Assembly: GCA_037479115.1 (NCBI GenBank)
Contig: JBBFLK010000011.1
Span: forward strand, 1 to 64,000
Reading direction: 5' to 3'
Source of the DNA: Anaerohalosphaeraceae bacterium
GTDB lineage: Bacteria; Planctomycetota; Phycisphaerae; Sedimentisphaerales; Anaerohalosphaeraceae
DNA length: 64,000 nt
Every line of letters begins with the position of its first letter. The first letter of the stretch is position 1. Under the pieces are notes generated by a model. That model saw nothing but the letters and a program-made list of their open reading frames with translations, ran no database searches and was not told the DNA's origin. The translations under genes and the position numbers were made by a program. Below, in pieces: positions 1 to 9,195 of this stretch.

Positions 1-1
1 T

Positions 2-52
2 TTTGCCCGGATGAATCCGCGGATTCAAATCGGCATGTGGTTCTGGTGGTGA
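2..52 (+). CDS. C-terminal tail of an upstream gene (partial)
   Basis: An open frame runs from the window edge to a TGA at 50-52 and would encode a 16-residue tail ending in Gly-Met-Trp-Phe-Trp-Trp. It stops 65 bases before the next gene on the same strand, which is a normal gap for co-transcribed genes. So little is visible that neither the reality of the frame nor any function can be judged. It could be chance. Confidence 0.3.
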   Translation, partial: FARMNPRIQIGMWFWW

Positions 53-117
53 GAAGAATCTGTGCCCGACGGTTGTGAAGCAAGGCAAGGAACCTTTCAG
101 CGAAGGACGGCAGTTTG

Positions 118-2118
118 ATGAAGAGGAAGGAAATGTTTGAAAGCGGCAGGGCCGCCGCAGCGGGAATGCTCTTGTGGGTGGGGGCTGTTTGTACGGCTCA
201 GCCCCAGGTCAATCTGACGGTTTACACAGACCGGCCGACGCATTCCATCAGCCCGATGATGTATGGACTGTTTTTTGAAGACATCAATTTCGGGGCGGAC
301 GGCGGTTTGTATGAAGAGAAGGTCAAGAACCGCTCGTTCGAGTTTCCCGATGGGATGATGGGCTGGTCGGTACTCCGGCTGGAGGAAGCCCGTGGAGATG
401 CTGCCGTCATTTTGAAGCAGCCTTACAAAGAATCGGATGCCCGTGCTCTGCGAATAACGGTGGACGAGCCCGGAAAAGGGTTCGGCGTATCCAACGAGGG
501 CTTCCGCGGCATTGGTCTTCATCAGGGCCGGGAGTATTATTTTACTGTCTTTGCCCGGGTCCCGAGCGGCGCCTCAATGCCGCTTCGAATTGAGGCCGTA
601 TCTCCGTCAGGGGTGAAGGTGCTCGAAGGGACCCTCGAAGTCAAAGGAGCGGACTGGGCGTTTTATCCGATTACCATGAAGGCGGCCGTTACGGAGCCGA
701 AGGCCAGACTGAATGTCCTGGCGATGGCGAAGGGGACAGTCGATTTGGATATGGTGTCGCTGTTTCCCGTCGATACAGCTCGTCAGGCTGACCGTCCGAT
801 TCCCGGACTGCGAAAGGATTTGGTTCAGCTGCTGGCGGAGGTTCGGCCGGCTTTTCTGCGGTTTCCGGGCGGATGCATCGTGGAGGGGGCCACGCTGGCG
901 CTTCGCTATCAGTGGAAAAACACCATCGGGGACCTTCGTGACCGCCAGACGCTGATTAATCGGTGGAATACAGAGTTTCGCCATCGTCTGACACCGGATT
1001 ACTATCAGTCATTCGGGCTGGGGTTTTTTGAGTATTTTCTGCTGTCTGAACAGCTCGGTGCGGAACCGCTTCCGATTCTCAATTGCGGGATGGCCTGTCA
1101 ATTTAATACAGGGGAGACCTGCGCGGTGGATAAACTGGGGCCGTATGTTCAGGATGCGCTGGATTTGATTGAGTTTGCCAACGGTCCGGCGGACAGCCGG
1201 TGGGGGCGGGTGCGGGCTCAAATGGGCCATCCGGAACCGTTCGGTCTCAAATACCTCGGAATCGGCAACGAGCAGTGGGGGCCGCAGTATGTTGAGAGGT
1301 ACAAGGTTTTTGAAAAGGCCATTCGAGAGAAATATCCGGATATTAAGCTGATTGCCGCCTGCGGCTCGGAGCCGGAGATTTTCCCCAACGGCCCGGCGGA
1401 GGTTGCGTATCTGTGGTCGCAGTGGCGCATTTTGAAGCCCGATATTGTCGATGAGCATTTTTATCGGCGTTATCCGCGGTTTTTTGATTTAGTCAGCCAT
1501 TATGATTCCTACGATCGGCAGGGGCCGAAGATTTTTGTGGGCGAGTATGCCGCGATGTCGCACGGGGTTGCCAGTCCGGAGAACCGCAACAATCTGATTT
1601 GTGCCCTGGCGGAGGCGGCGTTTCTGACGGGGCTGGAACGCAACGGCGATGTGGTTGTGATGACGGCGTATGCGCCGCTGACGGCCCATGTGGACGGCTG
1701 GCAGTGGAAGCCGAATCTGATTTGGTTTGATAATCTGACGAGCTTTGGGACGCCCAGTTATTATGTGCAGAAGCTGTTCAGCCATTACAAGGGAACGGGC
1801 TGGCTGAAAAGCGAGGTGAAATCGGAAGGACCGCAGCGGCTGTATGTATCCGTTACGGAGGATGCGGACGGGCGGGTCTATCTCAAAGCGGTCAATCCGT
1901 CCGATCAGCCGATTTCGGCGGATATTCAGCTGCAGGGAGACAAGGTCTTTTCGCCGAAGGCCGAAGCGGTTGTGCTCAGCGGTCGGCCGGAAGAGGAGAA
2001 TACGATGGAACGTCCGCAGCAGGTTGTTCCGAAAAAACGTGAATTTGACGGCGTCGGCGGCCGATTTGTCTATGAGTTTGCCCCCTATTCCCTGACGGTG
2101 CTGACGCTGAAACCATAG
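118..2118 (+). CDS. Secreted GH51 alpha-L-arabinofuranosidase
   Basis: This 666-residue protein should remove arabinofuranosyl units from arabinan or arabinoxylan outside the cytoplasm. An N-terminal hydrophobic segment (about residues 12-28) suggests a signal peptide. The GH51 landmarks are all visible: YGLFFEDINFGADGGLYEE near residue 48, FLRFPGGC near 242, the GNEQW motif carrying the likely acid/base Glu385, and FVGEYA with the likely nucleophile Glu476. A C-terminal beta-sandwich typical of the family follows. I chose the ATG at 118 because AAGGA lies 10 bases upstream; a TTG directly before it and an ATG at 133 are alternatives. A second, larger GH51 enzyme lies at 5395-8991 with two LamG-protein genes between, so the four genes look like one carbohydrate-use locus. 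The substrate is inferred from the family. Confidence 0.93.
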   Translation: MKRKEMFESGRAAAAGMLLWVGAVCTAQPQVNLTVYTDRPTHSISPMMYGLFFEDINFGADGGLYEEKVKNRSFEFPDGMMGWSVLRLEEARGDAAVILKQPYKESDARALRITVDEPGKGFGVSNEGFRGIGLHQGREYYFTVFARVPSGASMPLRIEAVSPSGVKVLEGTLEVKGADWAFYPITMKAAVTEPKARLNVLAMAKGTVDLDMVSLFPVDTARQADRPIPGLRKDLVQLLAEVRPAFLRFPGGCIVEGATLALRYQWKNTIGDLRDRQTLINRWNTEFRHRLTPDYYQSFGLGFFEYFLLSEQLGAEPLPILNCGMACQFNTGETCAVDKLGPYVQDALDLIEFANGPADSRWGRVRAQMGHPEPFGLKYLGIGNEQWGPQYVERYKVFEKAIREKYPDIKLIAACGSEPEIFPNGPAEVAYLWSQWRILKPDIVDEHFYRRYPRFFDLVSHYDSYDRQGPKIFVGEYAAMSHGVASPENRNNLICALAEAAFLTGLERNGDVVVMTAYAPLTAHVDGWQWKPNLIWFDNLTSFGTPSYYVQKLFSHYKGTGWLKSEVKSEGPQRLYVSVTEDADGRVYLKAVNPSDQPISADIQLQGDKVFSPKAEAVVLSGRPEEENTMERPQQVVPKKREFDGVGGRFVYEFAPYSLTVLTLKP

Positions 2119-2203
2119 TGTGTGTGAAAAGCGTGTGAAGTGTGGAGTGTGTGGTTGGGTTTTTTCAAGCGGTTTGACTCACTTTTTTGGAGGTTGTGGA
2201 ACG

Positions 2204-3049
2204 ATGAAGACAAAAATGGCGTTTGTATTGCTGATGTCGCTGAGTGCAGCAAGTTTGGGGGCTACGATTGCCTACTGGGATTTTGAGGACGGCATCGTCG
2301 GTCAGGCGTTTACACCTTCCGGACAACCCAATGGTTCAGGCGGGTCGAGGGATTTGGTAGCCGGCTATATGATGCGGGGCTGGGACGATTACTGGGGCCC
2401 GTCTTGGACGGACCATACACCGACCGGTACAGGGATTGCCATGCGGAATGCCGATTTCCATCAGGACGGTTATTCCTACGATGCCGGGCTTGTGGCGTGG
2501 GCTCCGTCCCAGTGGACGATAGAGTGTGCGGTTAAGCTGATTGGCGGGATTGCCGATAACCGATGGCAGACGTTTATCGGTCGTGACGGCAGCGCCGATC
2601 CGGGTGTGGATCCGGAATCGATACTGTATCTGCAGAAGACCTGGGACAACTATTTCCGGATTAACTTCCGCACGGCGGACGGTGCTCGCTACATTGCGAC
2701 CTCAAATTTTACGATGCAGGCGGACAAATGGTACCGGATTGCGGCAACCAGTGACGGAGTAACGCTTCGGCTGTGGGTGAATGATACGCCCAACAGCAGT
2801 GCCGGATGGGTCCTGGCTGCTGAGACGGCGATGGGCAGCGGGAATAATGCTCTGGCCCTGATCAACGCAAACTGGACGTTCGGACGCGGCTGGTACAACA
2901 CCTGGTTTGTGGACCACATCAATGGGTATATGGATGACATTCGGTTTTCGGATGTTGCGCTCAGTCCGAGTGAGTTTCTGGTTCCGGAGCCGGCCACGAT
3001 GATGCTGCTGGGACTGGGGGCTCTGATGCTGGGACGCAGGCGGTCCTGA
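2204..3049 (+). CDS. LamG-fold secreted protein with PEP-CTERM tail
   Basis: The 281-residue product has a signal peptide (residues 1-19), then a single concanavalin/LamG-like domain starting IAYWDFEDG and ending in a typical DDIRFSDVALSPSEF strand. It finishes with VPEPATMMLLGLGALMLGRRRS, a PEP-CTERM tag of Pro-Glu-Pro, a membrane helix and basic residues. Exosortase systems recognise such tags; no exosortase is in this window. GGAGG at 2189-2193 lies 10 bases before the ATG, so I did not use the longer reading that starts at 2120. It probably binds or presents carbohydrate at the cell surface. A GT-rich leader (2117-2160) precedes it, a feature shared with two other PEP-CTERM genes here. 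Confidence 0.85.
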   Translation: MKTKMAFVLLMSLSAASLGATIAYWDFEDGIVGQAFTPSGQPNGSGGSRDLVAGYMMRGWDDYWGPSWTDHTPTGTGIAMRNADFHQDGYSYDAGLVAWAPSQWTIECAVKLIGGIADNRWQTFIGRDGSADPGVDPESILYLQKTWDNYFRINFRTADGARYIATSNFTMQADKWYRIAATSDGVTLRLWVNDTPNSSAGWVLAAETAMGSGNNALALINANWTFGRGWYNTWFVDHINGYMDDIRFSDVALSPSEFLVPEPATMMLLGLGALMLGRRRS

Positions 3050-3175
3050 AAATATGTGATTGTCTTAAGTTGAGAAACTGTTCTTTGAGCAAAAGGGGTA
3101 CGTGAAGAAAAGGGCTTTGGAGGGTGTGTCTTCAAGGCCGCAAACCCAAAAGGTTTTTTGTGGAGGTATTGTGTT

Positions 3176-5257
3176 ATGAAACGATTGACGATTTTGGTTT
3201 TGGCGGGTCTGCTGGTCTGGCCGGCCTCGGCGGCGCTGCGGCACCGCTACAGTTTTACGTCCGACGCCAGCGACTCTGTGGGCGGGGCGAATGGAACCCT
3301 GGTGAACAATCCGGTGATTTCACTCGGGCAAATCCAGTTTTTCGGCGGTACGGATGCAGCGGGTGCCTTTGTGAATCTGCCGGCATCGACGATTGCAGTT
3401 AATACGTATCCGGCGCTGACGCTCGAACTGTGGGCGACCCAGACCATCAACAACCCGTTTACGATGACAGCGTCTTTTGGAGATACCTGGCCCAATGGAT
3501 ACGGGCGGGATTATCTGATGTTTGCGACTGGTGCGCACGGCAGCAATCTGGGGTCTCGCGTGGCCATTGCCAATACGCCCAGCAGTTCAGACCCCTGGAA
3601 TTATGAAACCGGCATAGACGGTCCGGAGTACACAGACGGAAAGGAGTATCACTATGTGATGACCGTTTCGGGTACAACGATTTCGTACTACATCAACGGG
3701 GTTTTGATTGGAACGGCGACCGGCGATGATGTTCTGGCGAATATCAGCACGGCGAAGGCCTACTTGGGCAAAGGGGTTTATACAGTGGACCAGACCTGGA
3801 CGGGTGCGGTCAATGAATATCGAATTTACAACCATGCCTTCGCGCCGACCCAGGTAATCCTGAGCGGTCAGCTGGGGCCGGATCTTTATCAGGACTGTGT
3901 CATTTTAAGTATGTCTCCGGCCAACGATACGATTGATGTGCCCTACAATCCTTCAGCGACGTTAAGCTGGACAGTGGACCCGGCAATCAGTGTCCAGCAT
4001 TTTGAGGTGTTTGTTTCCTCTGATGCAAACCTGATTGACCCGAATTCTGCATTCCAGGGCAATGTGGGCACACCGACGGCCACAACGACCAATCAGTCTG
4101 TGTCTATTGCCAATTTGCTCAACCAAACCAAGTATGCCTGGCGTGTGGATACGATTCAGGCCGGTACAGGCACTCGTTTTGTCGGACCGATGTATTTCTT
4201 TACAACGGCTCCGGAAGGGCCTGTCTTCACCGTTCACCCGTCGAATGCAGCCGTCTTCCCGGGTCAGACAACGGTGATGACCGCTACCTGTCTGAGCACC
4301 GTTCCGGTATCGGTCAAGTGGTTCCGCAATAACAATGAAGTCACGATGGCGGACCCGGATGTGACGATTACACTGACCAATGACGGCGATTATTGGACCT
4401 CTACTCTGAGCATTGCCAACACGGAGCTGGCGGATGAAGGCGTCTATTTTGCGCGTGCAACCAGCACAGGCGGCAGCAAGGATTCCAATACAGCGCGTCT
4501 GGTGACCAAGCGGATGCTGGTCTACTATCCGTTCAACGGAGATTCCAATGACTATTCCGGCAACGGCAATAACGGAACGGCAACCGGGGATACTTTCAGT
4601 TATGGAACAGGCAAAGTCGGCCAGGCCATCTTCCTGTCCGGCGGAACGGCCTATGTGGATATGCCGGATGTGTTTGACAACTTCACCGGCGGACTGACCT
4701 TCTCGCTGTGGGCGAATCCGGCGGCGGCCTCCAACTGGGCTCGGTTTATTTCGCTCAACAACGGTCCCAATGCCGACAATATCTTCTTCAGCCGGGTCGG
4801 GACGGGCACGACGCTGCGGTTCCATGTGTATCGCGGTGCTACCGGAACAGGCGGTATTCTGGATGCCCCCGGTGTGCTGGAACTGAACAAATGGCAGATG
4901 TTTACGGTGACGATGACCGAAACGGGTGCGGCGGTGATTTACAAGGACGGCATTCCGGTGGCCAGCGGAACGGTTCAGACGCCGAATCTGATTGCCCGCA
5001 CCAACAGCTGGATTGGGCGCAGTGCCTGGACGGGTGACCAGTACTACAACGGCGGTCTGGATGAATTCCGCATTTACAACTATGCCCTGACGGCAGACCA
5101 GGTGGCCGACCTGTACGTGGCCGATGCCGGTCCGTACTGCCGGTGGAAACCGACATATGATGTCGACAATGACTGCCAAGTAACACTGTCTGATTTTGCT
5201 CTGATTGCTTCGCAGTGGCTCAACTGCGGGATTTATCCGGCCAGTGCCTGCCAGTAA
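3176..5257 (+). CDS. Multidomain LamG / Fn3-like / Ig / LamG protein with dockerin-like tail
   Basis: This 693-residue secreted protein has a signal peptide (1-21), a LamG-like domain (about 22-235), a fibronectin-III-like stretch (about 240-345, ending YAWRVDTIQAG), an Ig-like domain (about 350-445, with DEGVYFARA), a second LamG (about 450-650), and a C-terminal single dockerin-like repeat. That repeat carries the calcium loop DVDNDCQVTLSD, then SQWLNC and a second Cys one residue before the end. There is no PEP-CTERM. GGAGG at 3162-3166 supports the ATG at 3176. The first LamG domain is a close paralogue of the one opening the protein at 5395; both begin ALRHRYSFTSDASDS. The protein is likely extracellular and carbohydrate-binding; no catalytic motif is visible. 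Confidence 0.85.
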   Translation: MKRLTILVLAGLLVWPASAALRHRYSFTSDASDSVGGANGTLVNNPVISLGQIQFFGGTDAAGAFVNLPASTIAVNTYPALTLELWATQTINNPFTMTASFGDTWPNGYGRDYLMFATGAHGSNLGSRVAIANTPSSSDPWNYETGIDGPEYTDGKEYHYVMTVSGTTISYYINGVLIGTATGDDVLANISTAKAYLGKGVYTVDQTWTGAVNEYRIYNHAFAPTQVILSGQLGPDLYQDCVILSMSPANDTIDVPYNPSATLSWTVDPAISVQHFEVFVSSDANLIDPNSAFQGNVGTPTATTTNQSVSIANLLNQTKYAWRVDTIQAGTGTRFVGPMYFFTTAPEGPVFTVHPSNAAVFPGQTTVMTATCLSTVPVSVKWFRNNNEVTMADPDVTITLTNDGDYWTSTLSIANTELADEGVYFARATSTGGSKDSNTARLVTKRMLVYYPFNGDSNDYSGNGNNGTATGDTFSYGTGKVGQAIFLSGGTAYVDMPDVFDNFTGGLTFSLWANPAAASNWARFISLNNGPNADNIFFSRVGTGTTLRFHVYRGATGTGGILDAPGVLELNKWQMFTVTMTETGAAVIYKDGIPVASGTVQTPNLIARTNSWIGRSAWTGDQYYNGGLDEFRIYNYALTADQVADLYVADAGPYCRWKPTYDVDNDCQVTLSDFALIASQWLNCGIYPASACQ

Positions 5258-5302
5258 GCGGCAGGATTGTGCCGACTTGGTTTTAGAGAGTTGAGGTTTT
5301 TA

Positions 5303-5337
5303 CCGCTCCGGCACGGCTCAAGTCCGTGCCGGAGCGG
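5303..5337 (+). terminator. Perfect 14-bp hairpin between LamG and GH51 genes
   Basis: Bases 5303-5316 pair perfectly with 5324-5337 around a 7-base loop. The following bases (ATTTGTGT) are only moderately T-rich. It may be a weak or Rho-assisted terminator, or an mRNA-stabilising hairpin that sets different levels of the two flanking genes. Confidence 0.6.
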
Positions 5338-5394
5338 ATTTGTGTATCCTGCGGGGGGAATGAAAACGGATTGTTTCTTGCGATTGGGGGTACT

Positions 5395-8300
5395 ATGAAA
5401 ATACAAACGTGGGTGGGTTTCCTTCTGGTCTTTGGGATTTTATGGGGCTCGGCCTCGGGTGCGCTTCGGCATCGATACAGTTTTACATCGGATGCCTCGG
5501 ACAGTATCGGTTCCGCTCACGGGGTTCTGATGAACGGGGCGTATGTATCCGGCGGACAGGTGATTTGTGACGGCAGCGATGATTATGTGGAGCTGCCTGC
5601 CGCGACGATTGCCGTCAATACCTATTCAGCGATTACCCTCGAGCTGTGGTCCACCCAGCCGCCGCTCAATCAGGGCTATTCGATGACGGCGGCCTTCGGC
5701 GGCCGTTATACAAACGGGTTTGGTCGGGATTATCTGATGCTGTGCACGACCCGGGGCGATGAGGTCTCACGGGCGGCCATCGCCAACACCGAAAGCAGCT
5801 CGGCTCCGTGGTCTTATGAGGTCGGCGTCAACGGCCCGGAACTCAATGACGGCCGGGAGCATTACTATGCCCTGACCATCGACGGAACCACACTGGCGTA
5901 TTATATCGACGGCGTTCTGCAGGGCACGGCGGAGTTAGGGACAACCACCCTCAGCCGGCTGCGCACGACCTATGCCTATCTGGCCCGCAGTCTGTACAAT
6001 GCCGACCCGTATGTGCAGTGCTCCATCAACGAGTTTCGGATTTGGGATTCGGCCTTGAGCGCCGCCGAAATTGCCCAGCATGCCTCCTGGGGGCCGAATG
6101 CCCTCCGTGAGCCGCTGGTTCAGTTTACCGAAAGCGACGGACGGACGGTCCTGTTTACCAGTCAGCCGTCTCGGACCGACAGTTATACGATTCAGCTTCT
6201 GGCTGCACCGTCTTCCAATGTGGTCCTCACGGTTCAGCCGCCGGCTTCTCTGACCGTCGGCAGCGGCGGCGGACAGCCGATTGCGCTCACCTTTACTCCT
6301 TCCAACTGGAATCAGCCGCAGACGGTGACGGTGGGGATTGCGAATGTCGGACAGTTGGGAACGACTGAACAAATCCTTCATACGGTTTCCAGCAGCGACC
6401 CCGCCTATAACGGCGGTCTCTATGAGATTGAGGTTGCTATTTATGAGGATGTCTGCGGGGTCTGGGGATATGTGGAGGCCGACTACAATCTGGATTGCGT
6501 TGTGGATTTGGAGGACCTGGCGATTTTGAGCCGCGTCTGGCTGGCAACGGAGCCGCCGCTGGATTTGGAGCTGCTGGCGGGGGACTGGCTGCGGGATACG
6601 CTGATGTATCAGGAAGACCTGTACGAGCGGTCGATTCAGATTTCGCCGCAGCCCTTTGCCGTCAATCCTTCCGTTGTCGTCAATACGATTGATGAGAAGG
6701 TCTATGGACATTTCCTCGAACATATCTATCATTCCGCCAACGGCGGGCTGTGGGGCGAGCTGGTCTGGAACCGCAGTTTTGAACTGGATGTCTCCAGCGG
6801 CGGCGGGCGGTGGTCCATTGAGGGCGATGAACTGGTGCAGTCGTCGCTGGCGACCGATGTCCATATGGAGTTCGGCGACCCGTCCTGGGGCGATTATGAA
6901 TTGACGCTCGAGGCGAAGAAGGACGGCGGAAATGAGGCCTTTCTCATTCTTTTCCGGGCGTCCAATGCCGACAACTTTTACTGGTGCAATATCGGCGGCT
7001 GGAACAACACGCAGCACGCCATTGAAAAAGAAGTCAACGGCGGACGAAGTGTTGTGACCTCCTTTGTGCCCGGCAGCATCACGGCGGGAGTCTGGTATTC
7101 CATTCGAATCCGATGTGAAGGCAATCGTTTCCGGGTGTGGCTGAATGACACGCAGCTGTTTGACTATACGGACAGCAGCAGCCCGCACCTGACCGGAATG
7201 GTCGGATTGGGAACGTGGGCGACGCAAGCCCGCTATCGAAATATTCAGGTTGTTTCGATTCCGAATTCGACGGTGCTGTTCAGCGGTCTTCCGACCCTGC
7301 CGTCCGGACAATTTGCGGCGAAAAACTGGGCATTCTTCGGAAATGGCACGGCCTCCATTGTGTCGGATGCCCTGAACGATGATGCGGCGGTTCGGATTGA
7401 GGCATCGGCGGCCGGGGCCGGACTTCAGCAGGACAATTTCAAGTTTGTCCCGCAGCTGTACAGCGGTTCTCTGTGGCTGAAGGGGACCCTGCCGGCCGGG
7501 GTTCGGGTGCAGCTGATGAACGGCTCGACTGTGCTCGGGCAGGCGGATTTGCCGGCCCCGACGGGCCAATGGGCGGAGTATCCGTTCCAGATTGCTTCGA
7601 CGGGTTCGACAAACAGCGGTTCGCTGCGGATTGTGCTGCTGGGGCCGGGGACGGTTACCCTTGACCAGGTGAGCATGATGGGGGCGGATGCGCTGGCGAC
7701 GGGCGGCTATCGTCCGGACCTGCTGGCGGCCGTGGAGGCGCTGCGTCCGCCGATTATCCGCTGGCCGGGCGGATGTTTTGCTTCGCTGTATTTGTGGAAA
7801 GACGGCATCGGCCCGCAGCATCAGCGGCGGAAATACACGGCGTATATGTGGGAAGACCAGGATACGAACTCCTTCGGAACGGATGAGTTTCTGCGGATGT
7901 GCGAGCGCATCGGAGCCGAGCCGCTGATCTGCATCAATACCGGGGTTCTGAACAGTGCCTGCGGGGCTCCGGCCCAGTGGAAATTAAGTCCCGATACGCC
8001 GGAGACGTATCTGCAGTATGCTCTCGATTGGATGGAATACTGCAACGGGGATGCTCAGACAACGTATTGGGGGGCTGTGCGGGCGGCCAACGGCCATCCG
8101 GAGCCGTACAACGTGGTCTATTGGGAAATCGACAACGAAACGTGGGCGGCGGGCTCTGCGGCCTATATTGCCCGGGTTCAGCTCTTTGCACCGGCCATGC
8201 GGGCCAAAGCGGCCCAGCTGGGTGTGCCGATTTATCTGATTGCCGTCGGCAGCGGCGGCTATGACCAGAGCTGGAATCAGGCGATTCTGGACAGCTGCGC

Positions 8301-8991
8301 GCCGCTGATTGATTTTATCAGCGTGCATCATTACGAAGATCCGAGCAACTTTAAATCCGGACCGGTGAATTATGAGAATTATCTGCTCAATCTGGCCAAT
8401 CGGATCGCCAACTCCGCCAATCCGGACATCAAGATTTACAACTCGGAGTGGAATGCCCAGAGCACGGACTGGCGGACAGGCCTGTATGCCGGCGGGATTC
8501 TGAATGTGTATGAGCGGCAGGGGGCCAACTTCAGAATCGGCGGGCCTGCTTTGTTCCTGCGGCATGTATCGGCCGGTGACTGGGACAATGCTTTTATCAA
8601 CTTTGACCATACCGGCTGGTTTCCGGCTCCCAATTATGTCGTAATGAAGCTGTGGCGCGAGCATTATGCACCGTATCGTGTTCAGACCACCGGACAGGAC
8701 AGCAATCTGAATGTGGTGAGTGTCCTGTCGGAAGACGGCCAAACACTGATCATTCGCATCGTCAATCCGGACCCGACGGCCAAATCGCTGGCCTTCCAGA
8801 TTGACGGCTCGTTTGTGCCTCAAACGGCGGTGATGCGTTATGTGGCGCCCGGCAGTCTGCTGGCCCGCAACACGCTGGCGCAGCCGAATGCGGTGCACGT
8901 CCAAGCCAAGGTTGTCGGTGTAAGCGGTCAGACCCTTCGCCTGCGGATGCCGGCCTATTCCGCCGGTGTGATTGCCGTCAGCAGGCAGTAA
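5395..8991 (+). CDS. LamG-dockerin-GH51 arabinofuranosidase fusion
   Basis: This 1198-residue secreted enzyme has a signal peptide (1-22), a LamG domain (about 23-235) and a beta-rich linker (about 236-335). A dockerin-like segment sits in the middle of the chain (around 360-405, DYNLDCVVDLEDLAILS followed by a weaker second copy). The GH51 part begins near 430 with YGHFLEHIYHSANGGLWGE. A carbohydrate-binding-like beta domain (about 465-625) is inserted before the catalytic core, which has IIRWPGGCF, WEIDNETW with the likely acid/base Glu915, and IYNSEWN with the likely nucleophile Glu1018. I chose the ATG at 5395 because a G-rich ribosome site (GGGGG) and a good signal peptide follow it. The first LamG matches that of the neighbouring gene at 3176. 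An internal rather than terminal dockerin is unusual. Confidence 0.92.
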   Translation: MKIQTWVGFLLVFGILWGSASGALRHRYSFTSDASDSIGSAHGVLMNGAYVSGGQVICDGSDDYVELPAATIAVNTYSAITLELWSTQPPLNQGYSMTAAFGGRYTNGFGRDYLMLCTTRGDEVSRAAIANTESSSAPWSYEVGVNGPELNDGREHYYALTIDGTTLAYYIDGVLQGTAELGTTTLSRLRTTYAYLARSLYNADPYVQCSINEFRIWDSALSAAEIAQHASWGPNALREPLVQFTESDGRTVLFTSQPSRTDSYTIQLLAAPSSNVVLTVQPPASLTVGSGGGQPIALTFTPSNWNQPQTVTVGIANVGQLGTTEQILHTVSSSDPAYNGGLYEIEVAIYEDVCGVWGYVEADYNLDCVVDLEDLAILSRVWLATEPPLDLELLAGDWLRDTLMYQEDLYERSIQISPQPFAVNPSVVVNTIDEKVYGHFLEHIYHSANGGLWGELVWNRSFELDVSSGGGRWSIEGDELVQSSLATDVHMEFGDPSWGDYELTLEAKKDGGNEAFLILFRASNADNFYWCNIGGWNNTQHAIEKEVNGGRSVVTSFVPGSITAGVWYSIRIRCEGNRFRVWLNDTQLFDYTDSSSPHLTGMVGLGTWATQARYRNIQVVSIPNSTVLFSGLPTLPSGQFAAKNWAFFGNGTASIVSDALNDDAAVRIEASAAGAGLQQDNFKFVPQLYSGSLWLKGTLPAGVRVQLMNGSTVLGQADLPAPTGQWAEYPFQIASTGSTNSGSLRIVLLGPGTVTLDQVSMMGADALATGGYRPDLLAAVEALRPPIIRWPGGCFASLYLWKDGIGPQHQRRKYTAYMWEDQDTNSFGTDEFLRMCERIGAEPLICINTGVLNSACGAPAQWKLSPDTPETYLQYALDWMEYCNGDAQTTYWGAVRAANGHPEPYNVVYWEIDNETWAAGSAAYIARVQLFAPAMRAKAAQLGVPIYLIAVGSGGYDQSWNQAILDSCAPLIDFISVHHYEDPSNFKSGPVNYENYLLNLANRIANSANPDIKIYNSEWNAQSTDWRTGLYAGGILNVYERQGANFRIGGPALFLRHVSAGDWDNAFINFDHTGWFPAPNYVVMKLWREHYAPYRVQTTGQDSNLNVVSVLSEDGQTLIIRIVNPDPTAKSLAFQIDGSFVPQTAVMRYVAPGSLLARNTLAQPNAVHVQAKVVGVSGQTLRLRMPAYSAGVIAVSRQ

Positions 8992-9020
8992 GCCAAACCA
9001 ATTTCAGTTTGAGAACAAGA

Positions 9021-9056
9021 GGGGCTTCCTGTGCAAGAGCAGGAAGCCCCTTTTTT
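9021..9056 (+). terminator. Rho-independent terminator after the GH51 locus
   Basis: An 11-bp perfect stem (9021-9031 with 9040-9050) around an 8-base loop is followed directly by six T. It closes the carbohydrate locus 30 bases after the GH51 stop codon. Confidence 0.93.
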
Positions 9057-9137
9057 ATATTAATCCTATCTGTCGATAAAATAGATAGTTGCGTAAATTT
9101 CAAAAAAATTCTGCGAACAAAGAAAATCGTTCTTAAA

Positions 9138-9163
9138 TATATGAATATAAATATATTAATATA
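9138..9163. promoter_or_regulatory. 12-2-12 inverted repeat, candidate ArsR-family operator
   Basis: TATATGAATATA (9138-9149) and TATATTAATATA (9152-9163) form a 12-2-12 inverted repeat matching at 11 of 12 positions, 32 bases upstream of the ArsR-type gene. The 12-2-12 layout is the classic operator form of the ArsR/SmtB family. The surrounding sequence is very A/T-rich, so part of the symmetry could be chance. Confidence 0.6.
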
Positions 9164-9195
9164 TAGATATGTTTCTGGTTTTGAGGGGAAAGTTT

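Noticed and set aside
3962-5179. Long minus-strand reading frame of 405 codons
   Set aside because: It lies fully opposite the LamG protein, has no signal, motif or ribosome site and is rich in Arg, His and Gly typical of antisense shadows in GC-rich genes.
5935-7821. Minus-strand reading frame of 628 codons
   Set aside because: Opposite the GH51 fusion gene whose motifs and length are convincing; composition is shadow-like.
9089-9118. Possible third TTGCG-N-GCGAA copy of the inverted-repeat element
   Set aside because: Only TTGCGT and GCGAAC are shared, the downstream GATTGnCTTGTC part is missing, and the region is simple A/T-rich sequence.
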